Source: Blasia pusilla
Taxonomy: Eukaryota > Marchantiophyta > Marchantiopsida > Blasiales
Length of the DNA stretch: 64,000 nt
Assembly (NCBI GenBank): GCA_050084515.1
Contig: CM114273.1
Coordinates: forward strand, 992,001 to 1,056,000
Direction: 5' to 3'
The position numbers and the translations under genes were made by a program. Under the pieces are notes generated by a model that was given only the letters and a program-made list of their open reading frames with translations, did not search any database and was not told the DNA's origin. Shown here piece after piece: positions 8,936 to 20,512 of this stretch (its first letter is position 1; each line of letters opens with the position of its first letter).

Positions 8936-9573
8936 TGTCATGCGCATACACATCGCTACATAACATACATCGCTGTCACCGAACACACACACAACCTTGC
9001 ACGATCCCATGCTAACTCATGGCATCCAAACAACGAGACAAGAAGTACCAAAATATCTCCAATAAAATAAGATCCAATCTCTCTCACAACACCATAATTC
9101 TCACATGTGTGCATTCTCACATGTCTCTTCAATGTCAAACCAAACCCACTCTCCTAATGAGGGGCTTGGGTTACACTCACAAGGTAAGGGACTTTAGTTC
9201 CGCTGCCTCGTGCCAAGACGTTCAACAAAGAGAGAATGAGCTCTCAAGCTCTCTCCTTGAGGTATATCCCTCCCCTCCCCCAAGCTCTCTCCATAATAAT
9301 CTATTCTCCCAAGTCACCTCCTTGGTTCTTGACATGATGTAGGAGGTCAAGGTCACTTACCAAAAATAGAAAGTCAATCATATACTCAGAATGGTACTTA
9401 CCTAAAATAGTAAGTTCCTTAATATGGCTCCAAATGAGCCGAAATGAAGGGAAAACATGCTCTCTCAGGTTTCCCAGGCCCCAGCAGATCATCCTCGACC
9501 TACTGAGCCTGTCCTCCACTACTCGAGAAGGCGCTCTACTAGATCTCACCGATCTATCCTAAAAGACGTGACA
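8936..9573 (-). repeat. 3' LTR of element 2
   Basis: This is a 638-bp copy on the - strand, starting TGTCACGTC at 9573 and ending TGCGCATGACA at 8936. It is collinear with the solo LTR at 10428-11073 and supplies the 130 bp missing in the LTR of element 1. Confidence 0.85.
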
Positions 9574-9879
9574 GTTGTCGTGCACATACACATCGCTTGA
9601 CAACATACATCGTTGTCACCGAACACACACACAATCCCATGCTAACTCATGGCATCCAAACAATGAGACAAGAAGTACCAAAATATCTCCAATCGCTCCC
9701 CTAGCTGGTGGTTAGGTCCCTCTAACTCCAGGTAGCCATCTATCCCTACCTACCATGATATATATCTCTCGGATGCTAAGAGCAAGAAGCCCGGGTGCTC
9801 ATGTGGCCCCATCATTAGTCGCCTTCTTGCCATCCATGTCACAGACACAAGTCGGAATGTAGAACTACCTACGCTATGT

Positions 9880-10014
9880 ACATCTGGGATACATCCATCG
9901 TCCTTGAGGAACCCTAGTGAAAGGTGGCGTCAAACATGCCATATGCCATCCTCTCGACCATCCATCACAGACTAGCATAGTGGCTCCACCACGGGCGGAA
10001 CCACACAACATACA
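9880..10014 (-). pseudogene. PHD finger of element 2
   Basis: Read on the - strand it gives CMLCGS, then CDGW, RGWHMACLTPPFTRVPQG, and WMYPRC. The spacing equals that of element 1. Here the fourth ligand Cys is Trp and the seventh is Tyr, whereas element 1 keeps both and has lost the eighth. Two independently decayed copies thus agree on a C4-H-C3 finger. Confidence 0.75.
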
Positions 10015-10427
10015 CCGGAAGCCGGCAGGATCTACTGCTAAGCTCGGATCAACTGAACCGTCAATGTTCGGAAGATGACATGGCGCACAAAGATAGTGCG
10101 TCCTGCAGTCACATCCAAGGTCGTGGGTGCTGTGTGGTGCAAGTAGACATAGTCTCCTTGATGAAACCTCCGGATAGTAGGTCGATAACCACCTCCCTGA
10201 ATAGTTCCATACCTCAATGTATCACAATGTTGCGCAATCACCAAGTTCTCAAACGCCATGGGCATCACTCTCCGAAACAACATAGCCCTCTGAGAACATG
10301 CTCGCATCCATACATCAGGGTCATCAAGGTTCAACACCTCACCAACATCTCGACGAATGGCCGCTCATAAATCTGGCTCTTGGCCATACAAAAGCAAGTA
10401 TAGTGAAAAGACGCTAAGGATGCATGT
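10015..10427 (-). pseudogene. Integrase C-terminal part of element 2
   Basis: This is homologous to element 1 positions 3540-3984 (LNLDDPDVWMRACSQRA, then FHQGDYVYLHH and TLDVTAGRTI). It is cut off from the integrase core by the solo LTR at 10428-11073. A frame change lies near 10050, before the PHD finger. Confidence 0.8.
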
Positions 10428-11073
10428 GTCACATCTTTTAGGATAGATCCATGAGATCTAGTAGAGCGCCTTTGTGAGTAGTGAAGGATAGGCTCAGTAG
10501 GTCGAGGATGATGTGCTGAGGCCCCGGGAAACCTGAGAGAGCAGGTTTCCCCTTCGTTTCGGCTCATTTGGAGCCATATTGAGGAAGTTACTATTTTAGG
10601 TAAGTACCATTTTGAGTATATGATCGAATTTATATTTTTGGTAAGTGGCCCTTGACCTCCTACATCAGGTCAAGAGGCAAGGAAGTGACTTGGGAGCATA
10701 GGTTACCATGGAGAGAGCTTGGGAAAGGGGAGGGGTATACCTCAAGGAGAGAGAGCTTAAGAGCTCATTCTCTCTTTGTTGAACCTCTTGGCATGAGGCG
10801 GCGGAGCTATGGTCTTGCTTGCCTTGTGTGAGTGTAACCCAAGCCTCTCATTAGGAGAGTGGGTTTGGTTTGACATTGAGAGAGACATGTGAGAGTGCAC
10901 ACATGTGAGAACTATGGTGTTGTGAGAGAGATTGGATCTTATTTTATTGGAGATATTTTGGTACTTCTTGTCTCGTTGTTTGGATGCCATGAGTTAGCAT
11001 GGGATCATGCATATTTGTGTGTATGTTCGGTGACAATGATGTATGTTGTGTAGCAATATGTATGCGCACGACA
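10428..11073 (+). mobile_element. Solo LTR of the same gypsy family, nested in element 2
   Basis: This 646-bp LTR in + orientation starts TGTCACATC and ends GCGCACGACA, within the integrase region of element 2. CATG occurs on both sides (10424-10427 and 11074-11077). Removing the LTR and one CATG restores exact collinearity with the integrase of element 1. This proves the LTR ends, the 4-bp target duplication and the order of events: element 2 first, then this insertion, then LTR-LTR recombination. Confidence 0.92.
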
Positions 11074-11077
11074 CATG

Positions 11078-11758
11078 CTTGCTGAATCTGTATCCCATCG
11101 CCAACCACGGCAACTAGAGGTCCAAATCTCCTAGGTGACCTCTCTGCAAGCTATTCTTGTGTATTCCTCTCTTCATTGTCTGCACAACCCGCTCCGCTAG
11201 TCCATCCGCCTCACGATGATCTCGCTAAGTAGTGCGGTGGTCGTTCAGTGCCTGATCACACAAGGCCTGAAACTCCCCGCGGAACTCTGTACCTTGGTCT
11301 GTCAACACCTCAGCTGGTGTGCCGTAATGACTTCGCACTCAATCTAGGAAGGCATACGCTACTCCCTCACTCACTTTGTCAGGAAATGCAATCAACTCTA
11401 TTCACTTCAAGAAGTGCTCGACCATCACCAACACATAACGGCTATGGCGATCTGTCAATGGCAAAGGTCTTGCAAAATCCAAACTCCATCTATAACCTAA
11501 ATCCATGATTGTAAGTGGATAAAATTGTAGAGTCGGAGCATTGAATGATGCTCGGACTCGATCACATACCATGCATCTAGAAACAAACTTCTGAACATCA
11601 CTTTGCATGCCTCGCCACCAATACTGAATCTGGAGCAAGCTGTACGTCCGCTTCACTCCAAAATGACCTAACTCCTTGTGGGCATGACCCACCAAACGTG
11701 CTCTCTGCAAAGGATGAGGCACTACATGCACTCTACCATCCTTCCACACTCGCAACAC
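11078..11758 (-). pseudogene. Integrase zinc finger and core of element 2
   Basis: On the - strand, GHAHKELGHFGVKRTYS and a later C..C pair (SRCMVCDRVRAS) form the HHCC zinc finger, which is damaged in element 1. The core begins with YRWSLDFARPLPLTDRHS. Frame changes and stops occur near 11400 and below, so it is not translatable as one protein. Confidence 0.82.
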
Positions 11759-13560
11759 ATGTGTCCCTTCCCACCAGAACCGTCTGGCTCGCTATAGGAT
11801 CCGATCCCGCTCTCTAGCACCCATTGTGCTCGCGATGCTGCTAGTACGCAGGTACTCCAAGACCACTTCATCATCATGATTGTCTCGGCCACATGTCGTC
11901 TCCTCACCGGCCTATGGATCTTAGGACTCTCCATCAGACCTCGCCATCTAAGTCTCAACAATCTGGCTCTCCATAGCCAACAAGCCCAAATAGGTTGACG
12001 CATGCCATCTTGGCACCAACTCCTCATCACTCTCACCATGCCAATGAGCTCCAGTTGCATCTCGCTGACTCGGGCATGGGTTACGGCTCAAACCATCTGC
12101 ATCCTAGTTGAGCGTCCCAGGTCTATGCACCTCCTAGAAGTCATACTCTTGCAACAAAAGAGCCCACCTCGCAAGCTTCCCTGTAAGCTTGTCGGACTCC
12201 ATCAACCACTTAAGTGGCTGATGATCAATAATTATGGTAAAGAGATTGCCGAATAGATAACATCTGAAATGTGCGACATCCCACACTGCAGCTAGGCAGT
12301 CATCCTCATAGGAGCTATACTTCAACTCTGCAACGCTGTTCGAGCAACTAGCATAAGCCACCACAAACTCTCTACCATCATTGTCATGCTGGATGAGCAC
12401 GACTCCAAGCCCCAACATGCTCCAATCGGTATGCAACTCGAAAGGACGTCCCCTAATCAGTCTCCTCAATATGGGGACGGACGTCAATATGTCCTTGAGC
12501 ATCCGAAATGCTCTCTCTTGCTCATCCCCCCAGTGCCACTCATGATCCACCTTGGTCAGCAAGGTTAGCGGCTTCGCAATCAAGTTGAAATCCTTGACGT
12601 ACCATCGATAGAAGTTTTCCAATCCCATGAATGCATGAACTTGACTCACATCTATAGGGCGTGGAATGTGTGAAATAGCCTCTACCTTCGTTTGCTGCAC
12701 ACCAAGGCCACATGGGTATATCGTATGACCTAAGTACTCAATCTGGTCGTAGAAAACTTGCACTTGCCTGGATGTAGCTTCAGCCCATGTAATTGCAATC
12801 ATCGGAACACCTCCTCTAGATGTCGGTCATGCTCCTCAACCGTGGCGCTAAAGACTACCATGTCATCAATATAACACCTAGAAAAATCCAGACCTGCCAA
12901 GATCCTATCCACGACCCTCTAAAACTCAACCGGGGCATTCTTTAACCCAAATGGTAAGAACCGCCACTGGTACAAGAAATCCTTCCCGTGAGAATCAATG
13001 TCTTAAAATGCCGTCTTCTCCCTGTCCTCCAATCTGATAGGCAGCTGATGGTATCCGGCTCGAAGATCTAATGAACTGAAGACCTTTGCATGCCCAATAG
13101 CATCAAAGATCTCCTCAAGAGTGGGCATGGCATACCTATCGGACTTCCTCTACCGATTGATAGGTCGGTAATCTCCACACATCCGCCTATCCGTCCACTT
13201 GCCATGCACATCCTTCTTGCGGGCATGACAATGGCATATGTATACTCTCCATGGGACATCTCCACTAGTCCTGCTCCAACCAAGTCCTAGCTCCAACTAT
13301 GAATCACAACCCTCTCCATGTCATAGTACCTGTAGGGTTGTCGAAAGATCGACGTGTCACTCGACAACTCAATGCGGATCCCTGGATCCTTCAGCGTACC
13401 CAAATCATGCATACTAAATGAAAAACAACTCCTACAACTCCTAAGGAACTAGTGTATCCGGCGCCGCTCTCCTCGTGTCAACTTAGGGCCCATATCTGGC
13501 TCCCAAGTCTCCATCGTGATTACGGTAGGACTCTCCGGCGGGGGTGTCGGTGGTTGCTAT
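11759..13560 (-). pseudogene. Linker, reverse transcriptase and RNase H of element 2
   Basis: From 13560 downward the frame reads the conserved TAG CAA CCA, then METWEPDMGPKL and the RT. The LDLRAGYHQLP region near 13040-13070 keeps the Arg codon CGA that is TGA in element 1. The RT thumb, RNase H (HTDWSMLGLGVVL, SSYEDDCLAAVWDVAHF, IIIDHQPLKWL) and connector follow down to about 11760. Several stops and frameshifts are present (for example near 13280, 12810 and 12130). Confidence 0.88.
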
Positions 13561-13680
13561 GGTGCAACGCCGTCTTGGACAACAAAACTCGACTGCTCCC
13601 CTACAGCCCATTGCAAAATCGGATCTCCATGTGCAGTACCCGGAACCACGCTCGATACTGTGGCTACCATCTCCTGTTTT

Positions 13681-14369
13681 TATAATATTATTCCCAAAAG
13701 TGTAAGTTTGCTTTGTTGTATGACCTTATAATTTGCAAAGAAGGTGACCAAGGAAATCTTAATATATTAGAACTATTCATATCATTCTATAGGGATTGAA
13801 AGATTTAATGATAATTAATTTAACTTTTTAATTATAACTCCACTTACACATATGCCCAAGATCAAAACTTAAATATACATATTCATCATAGGTAAATCAT
13901 GGAAATAATTCAAAAAAAATTAGATGATCGTGCATTTTAATAATATTTTATTTACAAGATATGTACATTAATTTTATAATGACAAAAGAATCAAGCATGA
14001 CATATTTCAAATTGTGGCAAAGTATTATTTCTTATTTTTGAGTTAATAAGAGTAAATCCTAACCATTGGATGGGCTAAGAATTTGGAATAAGAGAAGAAA
14101 AACTACTTGTAAATGTTGTAATGATTGGTATTAGTCTCAGTCAGTCAAGTATAACTACGCTAACGAAACAAGTCACTAGTCGTAAGTTATGACTAAAATA
14201 TGTTTGTTACTACTTGTGCCATAATTATGTAACCATAATAGGTTCCTCTAATAAAAAAACTAGTGTAAGACGGTGCGCTGCTTAAGTTTATAATACCTCA
14301 TGTAATTAACACTTATAATTCTCAAGTGCCATTTTAAATTGATTTTGAGCGATCCTATTGGTTCATGAC
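13681..14369. other. AT-rich spacer
   Basis: This is AT-rich sequence beyond the truncation point of element 2. I see no gene or repeat in it. Confidence 0.6.
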
Positions 14370-14719
14370 CAGGGTTGCACACGGATATGTCCATGTGCAC
14401 GGACTTATGTCCGTCCCTAGGATGGACATGTTCGTACGGGCCTAAGAACCCACGGCCCACACCCGAGCCCGCCAAGTCTGTAGGACGGGCTGCGGGTTGG
14501 ACCCCTATTAGGCGGGCTCATGCTTGCATAGGGCCCACACATGGCCAGTTGGGCCGAGGGCCAAAAAATAGGTGCGGGCTCAACTATCTCGGGTGCTCGC
14601 TACTGGCTTGGTGGGTGGGCACAGATGCAGACCGTGGGTACCCATGCGTATGTTTGTGGACATGTCCGTTTGCATTGGCCATTTTCCGTTGACGGACTTG
14701 TCTGTTTCCTTGGCAATCT
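14370..14719 (+). mobile_element. hAT-type MITE family A, diverged copy
   Basis: It starts CAGGGTTGCACACGGATATG and ends near GTCTGTTTCCTTGGCAATCTT. It matches the well-bounded copy at 33958-34308 in ends, length (about 350 bp) and GC-rich interior of GGGC/GCCC blocks. No clear 8-bp target duplication remains. It has no coding capacity. Confidence 0.6.
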
Positions 14720-14906
14720 TAACCAATGGGCTGAGATTCACGAATTCCAAAAGAAAATTACCTAGAAACTTATTTCTTTCAAAATTTCAATTTAAAAATT
14801 TAATGAGTAAGGATATTTAGTGAGTTTGAAAATTTTTAGTTGGATTATAGATGATTATTTAGAGTGTCGCAACAATTTTTGGAAAGCCATGAAGAGAGTA
14901 ATAGTC

Positions 14907-15118
14907 AAGGTTGCACAGAAACGGACAAGTTCATCCATAGGACGACATGCCCAACGAGTCCCCCGCCCGCACTTGAGCCTGCCCTTGAGCCCACCAAGCA
15001 CGTAGCATAGGCCCGAAATGGCCGAGCCCGCACCCATTTTGTAGCATGCATGAAGCCCACAAGGTGGGATGGCCCCCCACTGGACGGGTTGAAGCTCGTG
15101 TAAGGCTTGCGTAGTCCC
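14907..15118 (-). mobile_element. hAT-type MITE family A, partial inverted copy
   Basis: It starts AAGGTTGCACAGAAACGGAC, which is the complement of the right end of the copy at 33958-34308, and keeps about 210 bp of the interior. It lies in opposite orientation to the copy at 14370-14719, about 190 bp away, so the two could form a large hairpin if transcribed together. Confidence 0.55.
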
Positions 15119-18100
15119 ATCTATAATCTAACTTTCTCGAATCATCCTCATTTTGTGAAATGTTCTTCTTGCCGTAAGATCTTTACTCCTTTATTATTGA
15201 AATTTCTTCAAGGAAATGTCATTTCAAGATGGATTCTCCATAGATTTTAGGTTTTTTCATTTTTTTTGTAGTACGTGTCTGAGTGACATATGCTAATAGC
15301 AGTGTGGATGTTGCCTTTTGTTTTGCCATTCTTTGCTAGGATGGTCGTCGGAATACGCATTGCTATCAACATAAATCAACATATATCCAAGATTTGTCTA
15401 TCATATGAGTCTTAGAATATCCATACATTAACTAGTGGGTACACCCAATAAGTATCAAGTACGTCTCTCGGACATTAAAAAATCTATAATGGATAGCACC
15501 TTTCAATATTCTAGCACTAAATTTACTCCCAATGTTACAACAACTCAAATATAATGCATATATACGCCGTGCTTTAAGAAAGAAGATATGAGTAAAAAAT
15601 TCAACAAAAGATAAGTATGTGTGATGTCAATATCAATCCTTGCCCATTTTTAACTCAAGAGAATCCACACTCAATACACTAGCATAGCCCTGTTGCAATA
15701 TATCACAACTTTCTCTCTCTCTCCATTTTTGATATCCAAAGATGGGCATTTAATCCTCGAACAAAAGAGGAGATGTATGGTCAATACGGAAAACATCTAA
15801 TAAGAGGAAAATCCCTCTTATGCGACCCTCTTGGAGCCTCATAGGCTCACATAGAATCACTGCATGCATGGCACATAATAATTCACCACCCAACATACAA
15901 GGGAATGGTGACGTATACGTACAATTCATCTCTAAGAGCTCACATCACAACAACTTTCTTAAATGAGTACTACAAAGGACCCCTTTAAGCCTTGATGTAA
16001 TCTTGCCTGCCTCCCGATAGTCATGAATATGGGGGTAGGCATTTAGAGATTAGGGATGTTTGGCCCTTTACTATCGATTCCTATAAAACATGCATTTTTC
16101 CTAGTTTGAAAAGAAAAAAGAGAATGGAGTAGTACTAAAGTAGGGAGTTCTATAGAGTACACGATGGGAGCAATTTTTTCCCTCCCTCCTCCTAAGTTTG
16201 GAGTACACCCCATATTGCACAATGACAAGATGTACAAATGTTGCCATTTTTATTTCAACCCAACCTACTCTACGTGTAATTTAAAGTACTCTCACATGAG
16301 TCAGTTGCACTTTCAATATCCTATCACCATAGCAAGTAGTCAATACCCACATACATTTGCCTTACCTTCATAGTTTTGGATTCCAACATAACATTGGGCA
16401 AAATCTTAAGGATTGTGAATTGAAGACCAAAACTTGCATTTTCGTCTCCTTTTTATGTTCTTTACATCAAATGTCTTCTCATACACACGAAGAGATCTTT
16501 CTTTTTCTTTTCATAATTTATGCCTTTGTCACCTTTGAACTATTCTAGTTTTTGGTCTTTAGCTTTCCTCTATTGAGAGGGAAGTTTGTGAATTCCTTAA
16601 CACTCTAATGCCTCATCCTTTTTTCTTTTTTGCAAGTGTCACCGTTCTTATTGTGCCCTTCTAGATGACACATGGTCAAGAGTTGGTTAGTGTCTCTTGA
16701 TATTCAATGCTCAAAAATGCAAACGTGGAAAAGGAGGAGCGTTTTGGAACCGTAAGGTTGCCCCTTCCCCTACAAAGAAGGAGATTTCTGAACCCCATAC
16801 GCTCTATTCAATGCTTTGGAAGTTTGGAGTTGTCCTCAACAAGGCTCGGCTAGTGTTGGCATCCTTTGTAAAGTCTGCCGACATATTTTTAAAATTTCTG
16901 AATGGATTTAAAGTTTACCGGGAAGACAACCGGTGAGAAAAATCAAGTGATCAAAAACCAGCTATTTAGTAAAAAAATTGACAGTAGTTTTGAAGAAAGT
17001 GTGTGAGAGAGTGTGACAATATTATCGAATTAAAATTTCAAACATAGTATAATTTCGGGGTAAGAATGAGTCTGCCGGATGGCGCCTTAACTATTTCCAT
17101 GGGACTAGGGTGTGGTGTTAGGGTAACAAGGTACTTTAACTAGTTCTAGACATTATTTATGGCAGTAATGGAATAAAAAACCAAGCACCCAATGAATTTC
17201 TTGGAGGAGACTTTATGGAGAAAATGGAAACTTGCTATTTTTCCAAGAAAGGCCGAATAATCATCTACTTACCGGGGATAATCAGAAGAGGAAAAAATAC
17301 CCCGGGAAAAGCTGACTAGACCCATGAGGGGTCGGGAGAGAGCCGCCTGCATTTAGAGAAAACCCAAAGGATTATCCATGTGGCGGCAAAAAACTGGATA
17401 GAGGAAAAATACTAGCCGAGCCTTGGCCCTCAATTGACGTCAACTACAGAATGGATGATTCCATAAATGGGATGTCGAAGCGGAGCCTAAAGTTACTATG
17501 GGCACAGAATTTTAAATTTTATTTATTTTTAATTCTAGTTTCTTAATTTCAGCACCAAGCATAAATAATAACCAGATCTGGTCCTTAAAGGTTGTTATTT
17601 TTTTTCCTGGCCATCTAGAGTATCCACGTGTCTTCTACACATATGTATTAATTACTTTCTTTTACCCGTTACTCGTCTCAAAGTAAAGGGCTGCAAACTG
17701 GTTTATCATTTCATCTCTAAAATTCCAATATATATTTTTGCTTCATTTCTAGCGAAAGTGTCCCTCCACACCCTTGTCTCGCTGGTTTTTCCCGGAACTG
17801 GATAGAGTTTGATCAAAATTTTTCAGATAGTTATCCGTTTTTTTTCATTTCCAAAAAAAACTACAGTTTCCCGGACGGTTTTTTTCCGGAATTTTGCTAA
17901 TTTTTCCGAGCTGACTATTTAAAATTTTAAATTACAAATAATGCAGGTTTCATGCGACCATAGCAACCCATTGGTATAAATCCCCACAAATGGAGATTTT
18001 TATAAGTCCAAAACTGTTGTGGCGGTCTTGGAGGGTGTGGATTAAAAACAAAAATCCTGATATTGTGAGCTCAGTATGGAAGGTTTCCAGAAAGTTCCAG

Positions 18101-20029
18101 AAAGTTCGGAGCTCTTGTTGGGGATGTTAGTATTTTTCCTTTTCCATAAAGGGGGAAATCGTATTTTTGAAACGACGGCGAATGGAAGTGAGGAATAAGG
18201 GGAGAGATTGGGGTGGGGTTATCAACCACAACAACCTTCCATTGAGTCCCCTCCTCTAGAGTCCCTCGAATTAATCTATGGCTCTCATCGACCACGTCTA
18301 TGCCCTTCTTTTGGGAGATCTTAAGAGTCTAATATCTAGGTGTACAATTTTGAGTCAGAGCATATGTCCTCTTTCCATTCATATCATTTAAAGATAGAGA
18401 AAAAACTAAAAGGAAAAAATTCTTGCATGTGGTTTCTTATGGATGGATTAATTTTTTTGTGTAAGGGGAAAATTTGAGACATCCTAAAAAGGTTACTCTA
18501 AGTTGTGTACCTTGTGTAAGGTTCATAATCCAATCCTAATTGGCCACTATCGTGACTGTAGGTCATATCCCTTTTAATAACTCATTTTTTTAACATTATG
18601 AAAAGATGTACCTATGAACCTCATTGAAAAGAAGTGCTACGATTTTGAAGATCATACTTTTGGTTTTTGGAGTCTCATGGTAGGCAAGGGTAGATTTGAG
18701 TGGCCCAACTTCTTGGAAGATTAGGTATACGATTTTAAAAGCCTCAAGTGAAATTCACTTATAGTTCAACACTTTCTTCAGGATTCACCACAGAAAAATA
18801 TTTAAGAGAAAAGAAGAGAAACGAAGTACTTTCAAAATTTTCAGCAAAGGACAATCCATAAATACCTTCAAATATTTTTTCACACTAATGACGTGTTTAG
18901 ATAGGGGATTAGTAAATGTGTGACGGACTCGCAAAATACTTAACGAATAAGTAGGAAAATTGAAAACTAATGATGATACATTTTCTAGATTGGACGAATC
19001 ACGAAATAAAAAAAAAAGAAAAAAAAAAGAAAAGTAATATAGTCCAGTTGCGTGACTTTCACCGTAAGTCCATCCGTCCATCCGCTCTGTCCGCTTCAGT
19101 CCCACCGACCGACACACGACGGGAATCCAGTCGAAATGACGTGGACGTGGCCGACCACGTACAGGTGGCTCGCCACAGTGCGCCACAGTGAGAAGGTCGG
19201 TCGACTTTCGCTCTTCCTTTTCGTTCCGGTCCAAATCCGGCTGCCCGATCCCAATTCTGTCCCCCACACCTGCCCGGCTAGCTACAAAACCTCCTTGCAA
19301 CGTCTCTCAGGCCACCGATTTCTTTCATCGTCCGTTATCTAAACTCCCTACCGTCCGATTTCATCACGTACTATTTCTCTAATGCATGCCGTTCCATGAT
19401 TCCATCCTCACTCAGTGCAGACAGTGCGCACGCACTTCGAGAGATCAGAGTGCGATGGAGCGATCAAACCCTGATTCCCTATAAACCGGCGTAAATAGAT
19501 CTGCAGCGACTACTCTGATGAACGAATTCCCTTCTCTTTCGGACGTGTGCGCTCGGTTTCCAGCCGTAGAGTCACAACTTCTTTTTCGTTTTCTACAGTG
19601 CGATGGTAAGGTAATGGCGACGCACGCACAATCTGTTGAAGGTAAGAAGGGGGAGAAAACAAACATGCGGACTTAGCGCTATCGATCGATTGACTGCGAA
19701 GATGCGTTCTGTACATTCCCATGGGGCTGAGATCCACACGTACCCGGTTCGCCGCAGCAACTGGTCCAATCTGACCTCAAAGTCGGACAGTCCTGCTGTT
19801 GTGCGGTGCACCGCTTCCAGCCATTTTGGACGTGTACCTGCGCGGCCGTGGTGGAGGTTTTGGCGCAGACGTCCGAAACGAAACGCAGTCCAAACATACG
19901 TGTACAACTCTCATTGGAGGACATAATAACCAGATATCGCCAGCGGTATGTATCAGCGGTCGATTCCATTGTGATATGTCATTTTATTCCTGACGGTTGA
20001 TCACTAAAACCCTATTTACCCCTCAAGCC
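15119..20029. other. Long AT-rich intergenic stretch
   Basis: No reading frame in this 4.9 kb looks like a gene; the longest ones are shadows of low-complexity sequence. From about 19050 to 19950 base composition becomes more balanced, but I recognise no exon. A CT-rich tract sits near 15710-15725 and an A-rich tract near 19005-19035. Confidence 0.55.
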
Positions 20030-20130
20030 CATACGATTAGACTGGTGATCATAAATTCCACTAAAACTGGCGTGGTCGAGTTTCGAACTTATGTCACCAC
20101 TTGGCTGGGTGAACTAGATATACTAAGGCG
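20030..20130 (-). mobile_element. SINE-like, tRNA-derived sequence, copy 1
   Basis: On the - strand an A-box-like segment (TATCTAGTTCACCCAG, near 20110) precedes a B-box-like GTTCGAAAC (near 20079-20087) by about 30 bases, as in RNA polymerase III promoters of tRNAs. The arms do not fold as a tRNA, and the downstream sequence (GCCAGTTTTAGTGGAATTTATG) has the look of plant SINEs. The boundaries are approximate. Confidence 0.4.
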
Positions 20131-20349
20131 GAGACGATAATGTTTAACACCATTCACATTCTCAAAAAATCCATTGACAAGCGACATGCACGGATTTTAA
20201 ATTAATTCCTACAAAGATAATTAACTCGTAAAATGGTCAAATTTCATTATAAATTAATTCTCCGTGATCTTGACTAAGAAGGCGAGCTATTCTATTGACT
20301 TAATGCCAAGAGGGAGAGGAGTTTGCAAAACGAACACTCTCCAACCTGG

Positions 20350-20512
20350 CGTCTATTCATCTTTGGGTTAAGCCATGTAGGGTGAAAGTCCATTTAATCC
20401 ACGAGGAACACTTAGGCAAAAATTAAATTTCAAGCTGGATTCGAACATGCAGTCTCTCTGGGAGGGAGAGGAGGTGCCAATTGTGCTACAATCTCTTGCA
20501 CACTAGTGAGGG
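20350..20512 (-). mobile_element. SINE-like, tRNA-derived sequence, copy 2
   Basis: On the - strand TAGCACAATTGG (20477-20488) fits an A box and GTTCGAATCC (20437-20446) fits a B box, about 30 bases apart. The following segment (GTGGATTAAATGGACTTTC and CCCTACATGGC) resembles the body of plant SINEs. The T-arm does not pair, so a functional tRNA is excluded. No clear target duplication was found. Confidence 0.5.

Larger units (their letters stand above)
8936..13680 (-). mobile_element. Ty3/gypsy LTR retrotransposon, element 2 (5' truncated, same family as element 1)
   Basis: On the - strand, 13680 corresponds to about 905 in element 1, where homology ends abruptly against AT-rich DNA. The 5' LTR, gag and methyltransferase region are therefore missing. 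What remains is the linker with TAG, RT, RNase H, integrase, PHD finger, the extra partial LTR (9575-9702) and the 3' LTR (8936-9573). Stops and frameshifts differ from those of element 1, so the copies decayed independently. A solo LTR of the family is inserted at 10428-11073. The 3' flank at 8935 shows no clear target duplication because the 5' end is lost. Confidence 0.9.
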
